DNA of 64,000 bases. It comes from Roseibium sp. MMSF_3544 (GTDB lineage Bacteria; Pseudomonadota; Alphaproteobacteria; Rhizobiales; Stappiaceae). Shown in pieces: positions 6,669-15,599 of the stretch. The notes under the pieces are model-generated. The model did not search any database and was not told the origin of the DNA. It worked only from the letters and a program-made list of their open reading frames with translations. The stretch is from NCBI RefSeq assembly GCF_030732845.1, contig NZ_JASHKA010000010.1, forward strand, positions 186,001 to 250,000, read 5' to 3'. A program made the translations under genes and the position numbers. Numbering within the stretch: the stretch's first letter is position 1; the number at the start of each line of letters is the position of its first letter.

Positions 6669-8273
6669 ATGAATTTTCAAAAAACCTTGAAGGCAACCCT
6701 TCTTGGCGCCAGCCTCGCCGTGATCGCGGCTACCGGCGCATCCGCAAAAACTCTGGTTTATTGCTCCGAGGGGTCGCCTGAAGGCTTCGACACGGCGCTT
6801 TATACTGCCGGAACCACATTCGATGCGTCCTCCAAGCCGCTCTACAACCGGCTTGTCGAGTTCAAGCGCGGCACGACGGAAGTGCTTCCGGGCCTGGCAG
6901 AAAGCTGGGAAGTGTCCGAAGACGGTTTGGAATACACTTTCAACCTGCGCAAAGGCGTGAAGTTCCACACCACGAGCTTCTTCACACCGACTCGCGACTT
7001 CAATGCCGACGACGTGGTCTTCTCCTTCGAGCGCCAGCTCAAGAAGGATCATCCGTGGCACGAATACACGCCGGGCACTGCCTGGGAATATTTCAACGGC
7101 ATGTCTATGCCGGACCTGATCAAGGAAATCGTCAAAGTTGACGATCACACGGTCAAGTTCGTGCTGAACCGTCCGGAAGCGCCGATGATCGCCAACCTGG
7201 CGATGGATTTTGCGTCCGTCGTGTCCGCTGAATATGCAGACAAGCTGGCGGAAGCCGGCACCAAGGAGCAGTTCAACCAGCAGCCGGTCGGCACAGGTCC
7301 GTTCTCTTTCGTGGGCTATCAGAAAGACGCCGTGATCCGCTATGCCGCACACCCGGACTACTGGAACGGCAAGGAAAAGATCGACAACCTGATCTTCGCC
7401 ATCACGCCGGATGCAGCTGTTCGCCTGCAGAAGCTGAAGGCCGGTGAATGTCACGTCATGCCGTACCCGGCACCGGCGGACATTGCCGACATCCGTTCCG
7501 ACAGCAACCTGACGCTGATGGAACAGCAGGGCCTGAACGTCGGTTACCTTGCCTACAACACCAAGGTTGCGCCGTTCGACAAGAAGGAAGTCCGCAAGGC
7601 GCTCAACCACGCGGTCAACAAGCAGGCGATCCTCGATGCCGTCTTCCAGGGCTCCGGCCAGGCGGCGAAGAACCCGATCCCGCCGACCATGTGGTCCTAT
7701 AACGACGCCATCGAGGACGACGACTACAACCCGGAACTGGCAAAGGAAATGCTGGCAGCCGCCGGTGTTGAAAACCTGTCCATGAAAGTCTGGGCAATGC
7801 CGGTGCAGCGCCCGTACAACCCGAATGCCCGCCGCATGGCGGAAGTCATTCAGGCTGACTTTGCGAAGGTCGGTGTCAACGTCGAGATCGTTTCCTACGA
7901 GTGGGGTGAGTATCTCTCCCGCTCCAAGGATGTCGACCGTGACGGTGCCGTCCTGCTCGGCTGGACCGGTGACAATGGCGACCCGGACAACTTCCTGGCC
8001 GTTCTGCTCGGCTGTGACGGTGTCGGTGGTTCCAACCGCGCACAGTGGTGCAACGACGACTTCGAGGCTCTGATCCAAAAGGCCAAAACCGTGACCGACA
8101 AGGCCGAGCGTACCGATCTCTATGAGCAGGCGCAGGCTGTCTTCAAGGAAGAAGCCCCCTGGGCAACGATCGCGCACTCCGTCGTCTTCATGCCGATGTC
8201 CTCCAAGGTCACCGGCTACGTGATGGACCCACTCGGTGGCCACTGGTTTGACGGTGTGGACATCGCGGAGTAA
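6669..8273 (+). CDS. dppA: Dipeptide/peptide ABC transporter substrate-binding protein (DppA-like)
   Basis: Periplasmic SBP family 5 protein that captures di- or oligopeptides, or possibly haem, for the membrane complex encoded downstream. The mature protein starts after a Sec signal (cleavage after GASA) with KTLVYCSEGSPEGFDTAL, the DppA-type N terminus. Next come the SBP_bac_5 features LAESWEVSEDGLEYTFNLRKGVKFH and DDVVFSFER. Length is 534 aa. The open frame extends back to 6153 inside glpK, but ATG 6669 with AGGGGAGA just upstream and a proper signal peptide sets the start. dppBCDF follow in order after an intercistronic hairpin. Confidence 0.93.
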   Translation: MNFQKTLKATLLGASLAVIAATGASAKTLVYCSEGSPEGFDTALYTAGTTFDASSKPLYNRLVEFKRGTTEVLPGLAESWEVSEDGLEYTFNLRKGVKFHTTSFFTPTRDFNADDVVFSFERQLKKDHPWHEYTPGTAWEYFNGMSMPDLIKEIVKVDDHTVKFVLNRPEAPMIANLAMDFASVVSAEYADKLAEAGTKEQFNQQPVGTGPFSFVGYQKDAVIRYAAHPDYWNGKEKIDNLIFAITPDAAVRLQKLKAGECHVMPYPAPADIADIRSDSNLTLMEQQGLNVGYLAYNTKVAPFDKKEVRKALNHAVNKQAILDAVFQGSGQAAKNPIPPTMWSYNDAIEDDDYNPELAKEMLAAAGVENLSMKVWAMPVQRPYNPNARRMAEVIQADFAKVGVNVEIVSYEWGEYLSRSKDVDRDGAVLLGWTGDNGDPDNFLAVLLGCDGVGGSNRAQWCNDDFEALIQKAKTVTDKAERTDLYEQAQAVFKEEAPWATIAHSVVFMPMSSKVTGYVMDPLGGHWFDGVDIAE

Positions 8274-8289
8274 ACCCGCTTGAAATTAA

Positions 8290-8317
8290 GAGGCGTCGGC
8301 AGCAATGCCGGCGCCTC
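8290..8317 (+). promoter_or_regulatory. Intercistronic stem-loop after dppA
   Basis: GAGGCG-T-CGGC (8290-8300) pairs with GCCG-G-CGCCTC (8307-8317), and no T run follows. A stable loop here should protect the dppA message or partly terminate, raising binding protein over permease. Confidence 0.65.
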
Positions 8318-8389
8318 AAACATATTGACCGGCGGATGCTCTCATAGTCTGTGACGGTATCCGCTGGTTCTTCGTATCTGGAACCTGAC

Positions 8390-9397
8390 ATGCTCCGCTT
8401 TCTTCTAGGCCGCCTCGGCCTGTTGATCCCGACATTTTTCGGTGTCACGCTCGTCGCCTTCTCCTTCATACGCCTGCTGCCCGGCGACCCGCTGGATCTA
8501 CTGGCTGGTGAGCGCGGAATCGACCCGGAGCGCAAGGCGGAGCTCATGGCCCAGATGGGCTTCGACAAGCCGCTCTGGCAGCAATATATCGACTATGTCA
8601 TTGGCATCTTTCAGGGTGACCTCGGCACATCCTTTGCCTCCAAGAAGCCCGTCCTTGACGAGTTCATGACGCTATTTCCGGCGACTGCGGAGCTGGCCTT
8701 GTGCGCGATCATCCTGGCCGTCTGCCTCGGTATCCCGGCGGGGATCTTCGCCGCCGTCAAGCGCGGTTCCATCGCAGACCAGGCCATCATGGGGACGGCG
8801 CTTGTCGGGTACTCCATGCCCATCTTCTGGTGGGGGCTGCTGCTTATCATTTTCTTTTCGGGCATCCTGCAATGGACACCCGTATCCGGCAGGATCTCGC
8901 TGCTCTATTTCTTCCCGCAGGTCACCGGCTTCATGCTGATCGACAGTCTTCTGTCAGGAGAAAAAGGCGCCTTCCTGTCCGCGGTCCGGCATCTGATCCT
9001 GCCGTCGATCGTGCTCGCGACCATTCCGCTAGCCGTGATTGCCCGCCAGACGCGTTCAGCCATGCTGGAAGTTCTTGGTGAAGACTACGTCCGCACGGCT
9101 AGAGCCAAGGGCCTGCCGCCGCGCTCGGTGATCGGGCTGCACGCGCTTCGCAACGCCCTCATTCCGGTGATCACCACGATCGGTCTCCAGGTGGGTGTCC
9201 TGCTTGCCGGCGCGATCCTGACCGAAACGATTTTCTCCTGGCCCGGCATCGGCAAGTGGCTCGTCGACAGTATCGCGCGGCGCGACTATTTCGTCGTTCA
9301 GGGTGGTCTCCTGCTGATTGCCGGGATCATCATGCTGGTAAATCTGATCGTCGACGTTCTCTACGGTCTGATCAATCCGCGTATCCGTCACACCTGA
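8390..9397 (+). CDS. dppB: Peptide ABC transporter permease DppB-like
   Basis: Inner-membrane permease subunit pairing with DppC. It begins MLRFLLGRLGLLIPTFFGVT, the hallmark of the OppB/DppB group, followed by LPGDPLDLLAGE. About six membrane spans follow, with the EAA loop EDYVRTARAKGLPPRSVIGLHALRNAL near residue 235. Length 335 aa is typical. An in-frame ATG at 8351 would add 13 residues; the one at 8390 matches the family start, though its ribosome site is weak. Confidence 0.93.
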   Translation: MLRFLLGRLGLLIPTFFGVTLVAFSFIRLLPGDPLDLLAGERGIDPERKAELMAQMGFDKPLWQQYIDYVIGIFQGDLGTSFASKKPVLDEFMTLFPATAELALCAIILAVCLGIPAGIFAAVKRGSIADQAIMGTALVGYSMPIFWWGLLLIIFFSGILQWTPVSGRISLLYFFPQVTGFMLIDSLLSGEKGAFLSAVRHLILPSIVLATIPLAVIARQTRSAMLEVLGEDYVRTARAKGLPPRSVIGLHALRNALIPVITTIGLQVGVLLAGAILTETIFSWPGIGKWLVDSIARRDYFVVQGGLLLIAGIIMLVNLIVDVLYGLINPRIRHT

Positions 9398-9412
9398 GCC
9401 GAGGGCAATAAT

Positions 9413-10342
9413 ATGACTGAGACCTCCCCGGCCACCAAGGCCGATACAGCCAAACTGGAAGAGGAAAGCCGCAGCGCCGCAAAAGCGCGGCTCGCCGAGT
9501 TCTGGTACTATTTTTCGCAGAACAAGGGCGCGGTCGTCGGCCTCGTCGTGTTTGTTCTTCTTGTATTGATGGCCGTCTTCGCTTCGTTGATCGCGCCGCA
9601 TAATCCGGATGTTCAGTATCGCGACAGCTTCCTCGTGCCACCGGTCTGGCAAGAAGGCGGCAAGACCGAGTTCCTTCTCGGCACCGACGCGGTCGGCAGA
9701 GACATCCTCTCTCGCCTGATCTACGGCGCGCAGTTCTCGCTGTTCATCGGTGTCGTCGTCGTCACCATTGCACTCGTTGGCGGTATCACGATCGGGCTTG
9801 TTGCCGGGTACATGCGTGGCGCGGTCGATACGTTCATCATGCGCGTGATGGATATCATCCTGGCGTTTCCCTCGCTGCTGCTTGCCCTGGTGCTCGTTGC
9901 CATTCTGGGGCCGGGCCTGATCAACGCCATGATCGCGATTGCGATCGTCCTGCAACCGCACTTCGTTCGCCTGACGCGTGCGGCGGTTCTGGCGGAACGC
10001 TCGCGGGACTATGTGGTGGCGGCGCGCGTTGCCGGTGCAGGCCATTTCCGGCTGATGTTCAAGACCATCCTGCCGAACTGCCTGGCACCGCTGATCGTTC
10101 AGGCGACGCTTTCCTTCTCCAACGCCATTCTGGATGCCGCCGCGCTTGGCTTCCTCGGGATGGGGGCACAACCACCGACGCCGGAATGGGGAACAATGCT
10201 TGCCGAGGCGCGGGAATTCATCCTGCGCGCCTGGTGGGTCGTGACCTTCCCCGGCCTTGCCATTCTGATCACGGTGCTCGCGATCAATCTTGTTGGCGAC
10301 GGGTTGCGTGATGCACTCGATCCGAAACTGAAGAGGAGCTAG
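9413..10342 (+). CDS. dppC: Peptide ABC transporter permease DppC-like
   Basis: Second membrane subunit of the peptide transporter. It has a soluble N-terminal segment (about 35 residues) followed by the first span and a periplasmic region with the DppC/OppC signature LLGTDAVGRDILSRLIYGAQFSL. Five more spans and the EAA loop DYVVAARVAGAGHFRLMFKTILPN follow, ending in VGDGLRDALDPKLKRS. Length 309 aa. It starts 15 bp after dppB and is followed 3 bp later by the ATPase gene, so translation is probably coupled. Confidence 0.94.
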   Translation: MTETSPATKADTAKLEEESRSAAKARLAEFWYYFSQNKGAVVGLVVFVLLVLMAVFASLIAPHNPDVQYRDSFLVPPVWQEGGKTEFLLGTDAVGRDILSRLIYGAQFSLFIGVVVVTIALVGGITIGLVAGYMRGAVDTFIMRVMDIILAFPSLLLALVLVAILGPGLINAMIAIAIVLQPHFVRLTRAAVLAERSRDYVVAARVAGAGHFRLMFKTILPNCLAPLIVQATLSFSNAILDAAALGFLGMGAQPPTPEWGTMLAEAREFILRAWWVVTFPGLAILITVLAINLVGDGLRDALDPKLKRS

Positions 10343-10345
10343 AAC

Positions 10346-11182
10346 ATGTCTCTTCTTGAAATCAGAAATCTGAAGGTCGAGTTCGACACCGCGAAGGGAC
10401 CGTTCAAGGCTCTGGACGGCGTCGACTACACCGTTGACCCGGGCGAGGTGCTGGCCATCGTCGGTGAATCGGGGTCCGGCAAGTCCGTTGCGATGCTTGC
10501 GATGATGGGGCTTCTGCCGAACACGGCGACCATCACTGCCGACACCATGACGTTCGAGGGCCTTGATCTTCAGAACCTTACGGCGAAAGACAGGCGCAAG
10601 GTCATCGGCAAGGATATATCGATGATATTCCAGGAGCCGATCGCAAGTCTCAATCCGTGCTTTACGGTTGGTTTCCAGCTTGGCGAAACTCTGAAGACCC
10701 ACACCGACCTCAAGGGAAGACAGATCAAGGACAAGGTCGTCGACCTGATGACCTCCGTCGGCATTCCCGATCCCGCCGGACGGCTCAATGCGTTTCCGCA
10801 CCAGATGTCGGGCGGCCAGTGCCAGCGCGTGATGATTGCCATGGCGATCGCGTGTTCGCCCAAGCTGCTGATTGCCGACGAGCCGACAACCGCGCTTGAC
10901 GTGACCATCCAGAAACAGATCCTCGATCTTCTGGTCAAGCTGCAGCAGGACAGCGGCATGGGTCTCATCATGATCACCCACGACATGGGTGTGGTAGCGG
11001 AGACCGCCGACCGTGTGATTGTTCAATACAAGGGCCGCAAGATGGAGGAGGCCGATGTGCTGTCCCTCTTTGAAAGCCCGCAAAATCCCTACACCAAGGC
11101 ACTGCTCTCGGCGCTGCCTGAAAACGCGACCGGCGACAGGCTGCCGACCGTGAGCGACTTCGCCGAAGCGGGAGGGTTCTGA
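10346..11182 (+). CDS. dppD: Peptide ABC transporter ATP-binding protein DppD-like
   Basis: Cytoplasmic ATPase energising peptide import with its partner DppF. Walker A is GESGSGKS (about residue 38), the signature is MSGGQCQRVMIAMAIA, Walker B is LLIADEPTTALD, and the switch His is in MITHDMGVV. At 278 aa it is shorter than the usual 320-330 aa DppD because most of the C-terminal oligopeptide-transporter extension is missing. It starts 3 bp after dppC and ends 1 bp before dppF. Confidence 0.93.
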   Translation: MSLLEIRNLKVEFDTAKGPFKALDGVDYTVDPGEVLAIVGESGSGKSVAMLAMMGLLPNTATITADTMTFEGLDLQNLTAKDRRKVIGKDISMIFQEPIASLNPCFTVGFQLGETLKTHTDLKGRQIKDKVVDLMTSVGIPDPAGRLNAFPHQMSGGQCQRVMIAMAIACSPKLLIADEPTTALDVTIQKQILDLLVKLQQDSGMGLIMITHDMGVVAETADRVIVQYKGRKMEEADVLSLFESPQNPYTKALLSALPENATGDRLPTVSDFAEAGGF

Positions 11183-11183
11183 T

Positions 11184-12014
11184 ATGTCCGAAGATGTGAT
11201 CCTGAAGGTTCGCGACGTCTACAGGACGTATGACATCAAGGGCGGGCTCTTCAAAAAGGCATCGACGCTGACGGCGGTCAAGGGTGTCAGCCTGGATGTG
11301 GAACGCGGGACGACGCTCGCCGTTGTCGGCGAAAGCGGCTGCGGCAAGTCCACGCTCGCCCGCATGCTGACAATGATTGATGCGCAGACGTCCGGCACGA
11401 TCGAGATTGACGGCTTGCCGATAGACATTTCCAAGACGGGTATCTCCAAGGAAATGCGGCAGACGGTGCAGATCGTCTTCCAGAATCCTTATGGCTCGTT
11501 GAACCCGCGTCAGAAGATCGGCCACGTTCTGGAAGAGCCGCTGCTTCTGAACACGGATATGCCGCCGGCCGAGCGGCAGGATCTGGCGCTGCAGATGTTG
11601 CAGAAGGTCGGGCTTCAGCCGGAGCATTACGGGCGCTATCCGCATATGTTCTCCGGCGGTCAGCGTCAGCGCATCGCGATTGCGCGCGCGATCATGATGA
11701 AGCCGAAGCTCCTGGTGCTGGATGAACCGGTTTCAGCGTTGGACCTGTCAGTCCAGGCGCAGATCCTGAATCTTCTGGCCGACCTGCAGGACGAGATGGG
11801 GCTGACCTACGTCTTCATCTCGCATGATCTTTCCGTTGTGCGTTATATCGCTGACAAGGTCATGGTGATGTATTTCGGCGAAGTGGTTGAGTACGGCACG
11901 CGTGACGATGTTTTCAACAATCCGCAGCACGAGTATACCAAGACGCTGTTTGCGGCGACGCCGCGCGCGGATGTCGACAGCATCAGGAAGCGCCTGGCCG
12001 CCAAGGCTGCCTGA
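11184..12014 (+). CDS. dppF: Peptide ABC transporter ATP-binding protein DppF-like
   Basis: Second ATPase of the peptide importer. Walker A is GESGCGKST, the signature is FSGGQRQRIAIARAIM, Walker B is LLVLDEPVSALDLS, and the switch His is in FISHDLSVV. FQNPYGSLNPR is diagnostic of the OppF/DppF group. Length is 276 aa, again lacking most of the usual C-terminal extension, as in its DppD partner. It is the last gene of the dpp operon; the MFS gene follows 74 bp later. Confidence 0.93.
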   Translation: MSEDVILKVRDVYRTYDIKGGLFKKASTLTAVKGVSLDVERGTTLAVVGESGCGKSTLARMLTMIDAQTSGTIEIDGLPIDISKTGISKEMRQTVQIVFQNPYGSLNPRQKIGHVLEEPLLLNTDMPPAERQDLALQMLQKVGLQPEHYGRYPHMFSGGQRQRIAIARAIMMKPKLLVLDEPVSALDLSVQAQILNLLADLQDEMGLTYVFISHDLSVVRYIADKVMVMYFGEVVEYGTRDDVFNNPQHEYTKTLFAATPRADVDSIRKRLAAKAA

Positions 12015-12088
12015 GTGCGGTGACCCGAAAGCACATGTCCTGCACCAGGAATATGCGTTAGGCTTCCGGGGGATCTCCCGGGGGCTGC

Positions 12089-13429
12089 ATGAATCTGATC
12101 ACCGAACAAAATCGCAAATGGTGGCTGCTCGGCGCTGTCAGCTGCGTGCTCGGGCTCGTGCTTCTTGACGAAACCGTCGTCGGCATCGCTCTACCCTCTA
12201 TCCAGAAAACGTTCGGGCTTTCGAACAATACCGCTCACTGGATCGTCAACGCCTATCTCCTGACGCTGGCCTGTTTCGTCGCGGTTGGCGGCAAGCTGGG
12301 CGACCTGTTCGGTGTTCTGCGCATGTTTCTTCTCGGGCTCGGCAGCTTCGGTGTCTTCTCCGTTATTTGCGGATTTGCGCCAACAGGAGAGGTCCTCATC
12401 ATAGCGCGGGCGCTCCAGGGGCTCGGCGCTGCGGTCATGTTTCCGCTGTTCATGGCAATGGTGACCATGACCTTTCCGAAAGAGCAGCACGGCACCGCGC
12501 TTGCAGTTTCCGGGTCAGTCGGGACGATTTTCCTGTCGCTCGGTCCGCTGGTTGGGGGGCTCTTTACCGACTTGCTGACATGGCGCTGGATTTTCTGGAT
12601 CAATCCCTTTCTCGTGGTCGGCATAGGGTTCGTCGTCACGATGACATGGCGCGACGTCGAGCACCCGCCCGGACGCCGTATCGACTGGACCGGGCTGGTG
12701 CTGATCGCGAGCGGAATGTTCTGTCTGGTATTTGCACTCATGGAGGCCGACGACTGGGGATGGCACAGTCTGGCGACATGGCTGTTTCTGGTGCTGGGAT
12801 TTGTCCTGCTGGGTATTTTCTGCTGGTACGAGACGACGATTGCGACACCTCTGATCAAAGTTGATCTGTTTGCAAATCCGGTATTTTCAGCAAGCAATGT
12901 GAACCTGTTCATGGCGCAATACGCGAAAATGCCGATCTTTGTCTTTGTCGCCCTTTATGCCCAGACGGAGCTGAAACTGAGTGCCATTGCCGCCGGGCTC
13001 CTGGTCATGCTGACGCCGATCCCGCAACCGTTTGTGGCAGCTTATTGCGGCCGCCTGGTGGGAAAGGTCCATCCGCGCAAGCTCGCCTTTTTCGGTCTCG
13101 TGCTTTTGTTTTCCTGCCTGCTGTGGCTCTTTTTCACCACGCCGCTGAACAATGCTTTCATCTTTGCGCCTGGTCTTCTGGTTGCCGGTGCCGCGTTCCC
13201 GTTTCTGTTCGTCCCGAGCAGAGCGGCGATCATGGGGTCGCTGCCGGAATACAAACACGGGCAGGGAAGCGGCATCGCCATGGCATCCCAGATGATCGGC
13301 GGGACGGTCGGCCTTTCGGCCTCGAGCGCTGCGTTTGCCGTTGCCGGATACCAGGGAGTGCTGGGTCTTGCAGCGCTTCTGATCGCACTCGCATTTGTCT
13401 ACGCCCTGTTCGCCTACCGCGAAGTCTGA
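12089..13429 (+). CDS. MFS transporter of the DHA2 (EmrB/QacA) drug-exporter type
   Basis: Inner-membrane major facilitator of the DHA2 type, which usually exports drugs or metabolites with proton antiport. The first span carries LDETVVGIALPSIQKTFGLS, the D1-like motif of DHA2 exporters, followed by WIVNAYLLTLACFVAVGGKLGDLFG (motif A). ALQGLGAAVMFPLFMAMVTMTFP matches the motif B/C region. It is 446 aa, short for 14 spans. It lies on the same strand as dpp but 74 bp away, and immediately precedes the arsenic operon without evident coupling. Substrate unknown. Confidence 0.85.
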   Translation: MNLITEQNRKWWLLGAVSCVLGLVLLDETVVGIALPSIQKTFGLSNNTAHWIVNAYLLTLACFVAVGGKLGDLFGVLRMFLLGLGSFGVFSVICGFAPTGEVLIIARALQGLGAAVMFPLFMAMVTMTFPKEQHGTALAVSGSVGTIFLSLGPLVGGLFTDLLTWRWIFWINPFLVVGIGFVVTMTWRDVEHPPGRRIDWTGLVLIASGMFCLVFALMEADDWGWHSLATWLFLVLGFVLLGIFCWYETTIATPLIKVDLFANPVFSASNVNLFMAQYAKMPIFVFVALYAQTELKLSAIAAGLLVMLTPIPQPFVAAYCGRLVGKVHPRKLAFFGLVLLFSCLLWLFFTTPLNNAFIFAPGLLVAGAAFPFLFVPSRAAIMGSLPEYKHGQGSGIAMASQMIGGTVGLSASSAAFAVAGYQGVLGLAALLIALAFVYALFAYREV

Positions 13430-13463
13430 CGTTCCAGCACGGAAGATTTCACTCTCGTGTGCA

Positions 13464-13497
13464 TTGCATTATTCGTTAATTCGAGTATTCTCGAATT
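13464..13497 (+). promoter_or_regulatory. arsR promoter with overlapping palindromic operator
   Basis: TTGCAT (13464-13469) and TATTCT (13486-13491) are spaced 16 bp. A perfect inverted repeat AATTCGAG-TATT-CTCGAATT (13478-13497) covers the -10 and ends at the base before the arsR ATG. Binding there would block transcription, as expected for ArsR autorepression. The predicted start of transcription coincides with the ATG, so the mRNA would be leaderless. Confidence 0.75.
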
Positions 13498-13848
13498 ATG
13501 GAAAAAGAAGATGCATTGCACGCCTTGGCGGCGCTCGGTCAGGAAACGCGCCTCGACGTTTTTCGCCTCCTGGTGAAAGCGGGAAAAGAAGGCATGACCG
13601 CCGGCGCAATAGCAGATGCTCTCAATGTGCGCCCGAATACCCTGTCGACCCACTTGGCCGCCCTGTCGCGTTCCGGTCTTGCAAAGGCTGAACGCGACGG
13701 GCGTTCCATCCATTACAGCGCGGATCTGACCACGATGCAGTACCTGGTGACCTATCTCCTGCAGGATTGCTGCGGCGGAAATCCGGATCTGTGCGCGCCG
13801 ATCGCCAACTTGGCGTCCGGCAAAAAGTCAAAAGCCGAAGTTCATTGA
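13498..13848 (+). CDS. arsR: ArsR-family arsenic-responsive repressor
   Basis: Small winged-helix repressor of the arsenic operon, released from DNA by As(III). EKEDALHALAALGQETRLDVFRLL is the typical first helix. GAIADALNVRPNTLSTHLAALSRSGL is the DNA-binding helix-turn-helix. The C-terminal DCCGGNPDLC supplies three cysteines for As(III), a C-terminal site rather than the E. coli ELCVCDL site. Length is 116 aa. No Shine-Dalgarno precedes the ATG, because the operator palindrome abuts it. arsC follows 25 bp downstream and aqpS after that. Confidence 0.93.
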   Translation: MEKEDALHALAALGQETRLDVFRLLVKAGKEGMTAGAIADALNVRPNTLSTHLAALSRSGLAKAERDGRSIHYSADLTTMQYLVTYLLQDCCGGNPDLCAPIANLASGKKSKAEVH

Positions 13849-13873
13849 AGCTTCAAGCGGGGGCAATCAGACA

Positions 13874-14362
13874 ATGCGTAATGTCTTAGTCTTATGCACG
13901 GCGAATTCGGCCCGGTCCGTTTTGGGGGAGGCGCTGTTTCGCCACCTGGGACAGGGCAAATTCGCCAGTTTTTCTGCAGGGTCCACTCCCAGGGGAGCGG
14001 TCAATCCCGATGCCCTGTCCTGCCTGGAACGGCGGGGCCTGCCAACCGAAGGCTTCCGGTCCAAGAGTTGGGAAGAATTCGCAGGTGTTGATGCACCGAA
14101 AATGGATCTCATCGTCACGGTTTGCGACAACGCCGCCGGCGAGGCCTGCCCTGTATGGCCGGGGCACCCCATGGTCGTGCACTGGGGCATTCCGGATCCG
14201 GCGTCGTTGGAAGGCGACGAGGCCACGCGCGGAGAAGCATTCGATCTGGCCTACGACAGACTGGAGCGCCGGATCAACGGCATGCTGGCGCTTGGCGATG
14301 ACGTATTTGGTGCCGAAGACGGCAAAACCAGGCTGGCGGCCATCGGCGCCATTGCCGACTAA
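13874..14362 (+). CDS. arsC: Arsenate reductase, low-molecular-weight phosphatase type
   Basis: Reduces arsenate to arsenite in the cytoplasm. The N terminus VLVLCTANSARSVLGEALFRHLG is the P-loop with nucleophilic Cys8 and the CX5R-type NSARS motif. Downstream VTVCDNAAGEACPVWPG contains the further redox cysteines. HWGIPDPAS holds the catalytic Asp loop. Length 162 aa is usual for the thioredoxin-coupled family. It sits between arsR and the aquaporin gene, 14 bp before the latter, in one operon. Confidence 0.92.
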   Translation: MRNVLVLCTANSARSVLGEALFRHLGQGKFASFSAGSTPRGAVNPDALSCLERRGLPTEGFRSKSWEEFAGVDAPKMDLIVTVCDNAAGEACPVWPGHPMVVHWGIPDPASLEGDEATRGEAFDLAYDRLERRINGMLALGDDVFGAEDGKTRLAAIGAIAD

Positions 14363-14376
14363 ACAGGAATAAATTC

Positions 14377-15051
14377 ATGTCAGACTTCAGCATGTCCCGG
14401 CGCCTTGTGGCCGAGGCGCTCGGAACCGCGATGCTTGTCGGCACGGTTGTCGGATCCGGTATCATGGCCGACCGGTTGTCGGACGATGTTGCCGTTTCGC
14501 TTTTGGGGAATACGATCCCGACCGGTGCGATCCTGGTGGTTCTGATCACCATACTCGGGCCTATCTCCGGGGCTCACTTCAATCCGGCCGTCACCTTCGT
14601 TTTCTGGCTGAAACGCAATCTCAGTTTCACGGTCGGCGTGAGCTACATCATCGCGCAGATTCTCGGCGGCATATGCGGTTCGCTGATTGCGCACGTGATG
14701 TTCGAACTGCCAGTCCTGCAGGCGTCGACAACCGTACGTACCGGGGCAGGTCAATGGGTGGCTGAAGTGGTTGCGACCTTCGGATTGCTTGCTGCCATTC
14801 TGGCCGGTATCCGGTTCCGGGAATCGGCGGTGCCCTGGCTGGTCGGGCTCTACATCACCGCCGCCTACTGGTTCACCGCGTCGACGTCTTTCGCCAACCC
14901 GGCGGTCGCCATTTCCCGGGCCTTCACCGACACGTTTGCCGGCATTCGACCGATCGATCTGCCAGGCTTTATCGTTGCCGAGTTTATCGGAGCTGCCCTG
15001 GCGCTCGCGCTCTTTTCCTGGCTGTTGACGTCTGAAAAATCCTCAGACTGA
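14377..15051 (+). CDS. aqpS: Aquaporin of the AqpS type (arsenite channel)
   Basis: MIP-family channel with about six spans and the two pore half-helices marked by NPA motifs, GAHFNPAVTF (about residue 68) and FANPAVAISRAF (about residue 173). Located in an arsR-arsC operon, it most likely moves arsenite out of the cell, as AqpS does in Sinorhizobium meliloti, instead of an ArsB pump. Length is 224 aa. There is no arsB, acr3 or arsH in the window, so this channel would be the only exit route encoded here. Confidence 0.9.
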   Translation: MSDFSMSRRLVAEALGTAMLVGTVVGSGIMADRLSDDVAVSLLGNTIPTGAILVVLITILGPISGAHFNPAVTFVFWLKRNLSFTVGVSYIIAQILGGICGSLIAHVMFELPVLQASTTVRTGAGQWVAEVVATFGLLAAILAGIRFRESAVPWLVGLYITAAYWFTASTSFANPAVAISRAFTDTFAGIRPIDLPGFIVAEFIGAALALALFSWLLTSEKSSD

Positions 15052-15083
15052 GTGCACCGGGCTCGTCCATTGCCGCCGAGGGT

Positions 15084-15521
15084 TCACAAGTGCTTTTGCA
15101 TGAACCAGCGGCGGTGGCCGGGCAATGCCTGGTCCGGCCTGTTCGCCAGAACGCCGAAGTCATTGTAGCCGAGGTCGAGATAGAACTTGTGTGCGGCCTC
15201 ATTTGACGTGTCCAGCCAGGCGCCGTGGCACCCGAGACGGCGTGCTTCGATCTCGGCCAATTCGACGAGGCGGCTTCCCAGGCCCGACCCCCTGACCGAC
15301 TCCTCCACCCAAAGCGTCTTGATCAGCAACCAGTGATATGAGGTGCTTGCACGCAGCCCACCGAGCAACCGGGCATTCTCGTCGGTTGCCTTCAGCACAA
15401 AATCTTCGTTCAAAGATTGTGTGTTTTCCTTTGCCAGAGACTGAAGCAAGCGGTCTTCGATAGCGTCTGCAATGGCCGCCTTGTCAGCCTCGTTGGCAAA
15501 CGAGATATCGACATAGGTCAT
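15084..15521 (-). CDS. GNAT-family N-acetyltransferase
   Basis: Acetyl-CoA-dependent acetyltransferase fold. LLGGLRASTSYHWLLIKTLWVEESVRGSGLGSRLVELAEIEARRLGCHGAWLDT contains the beta4 core and the R/Q-x-x-G-x-G/A pyrophosphate loop (RGSGLGSRL). FYLDLGYNDFGVL is the typical C-terminal strand-helix. I use the ATG at 15521 (146 aa, weak GGAC upstream). A GTG at 15551 in frame would add 10 residues. It converges on the aqpS gene. Acceptor substrate unknown. Confidence 0.85.
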   Translation of the reverse strand: MTYVDISFANEADKAAIADAIEDRLLQSLAKENTQSLNEDFVLKATDENARLLGGLRASTSYHWLLIKTLWVEESVRGSGLGSRLVELAEIEARRLGCHGAWLDTSNEAAHKFYLDLGYNDFGVLANRPDQALPGHRRWFMQKHL

Positions 15522-15599
15522 TTCACGTCCGCTGATCAGCTGTTCAACCACAGCATCTTACGAGTGGCGAAGTCACGTCAATACCCGGAAGAGCCGGCC

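Noticed and set aside
9056..11083. A 675-codon minus-strand frame across dppB, dppC and dppD
   Set aside because: It crosses three clearly real genes, is rich in His/Arg/Asp as expected for antisense of GC-rich coding DNA, and has no domain.
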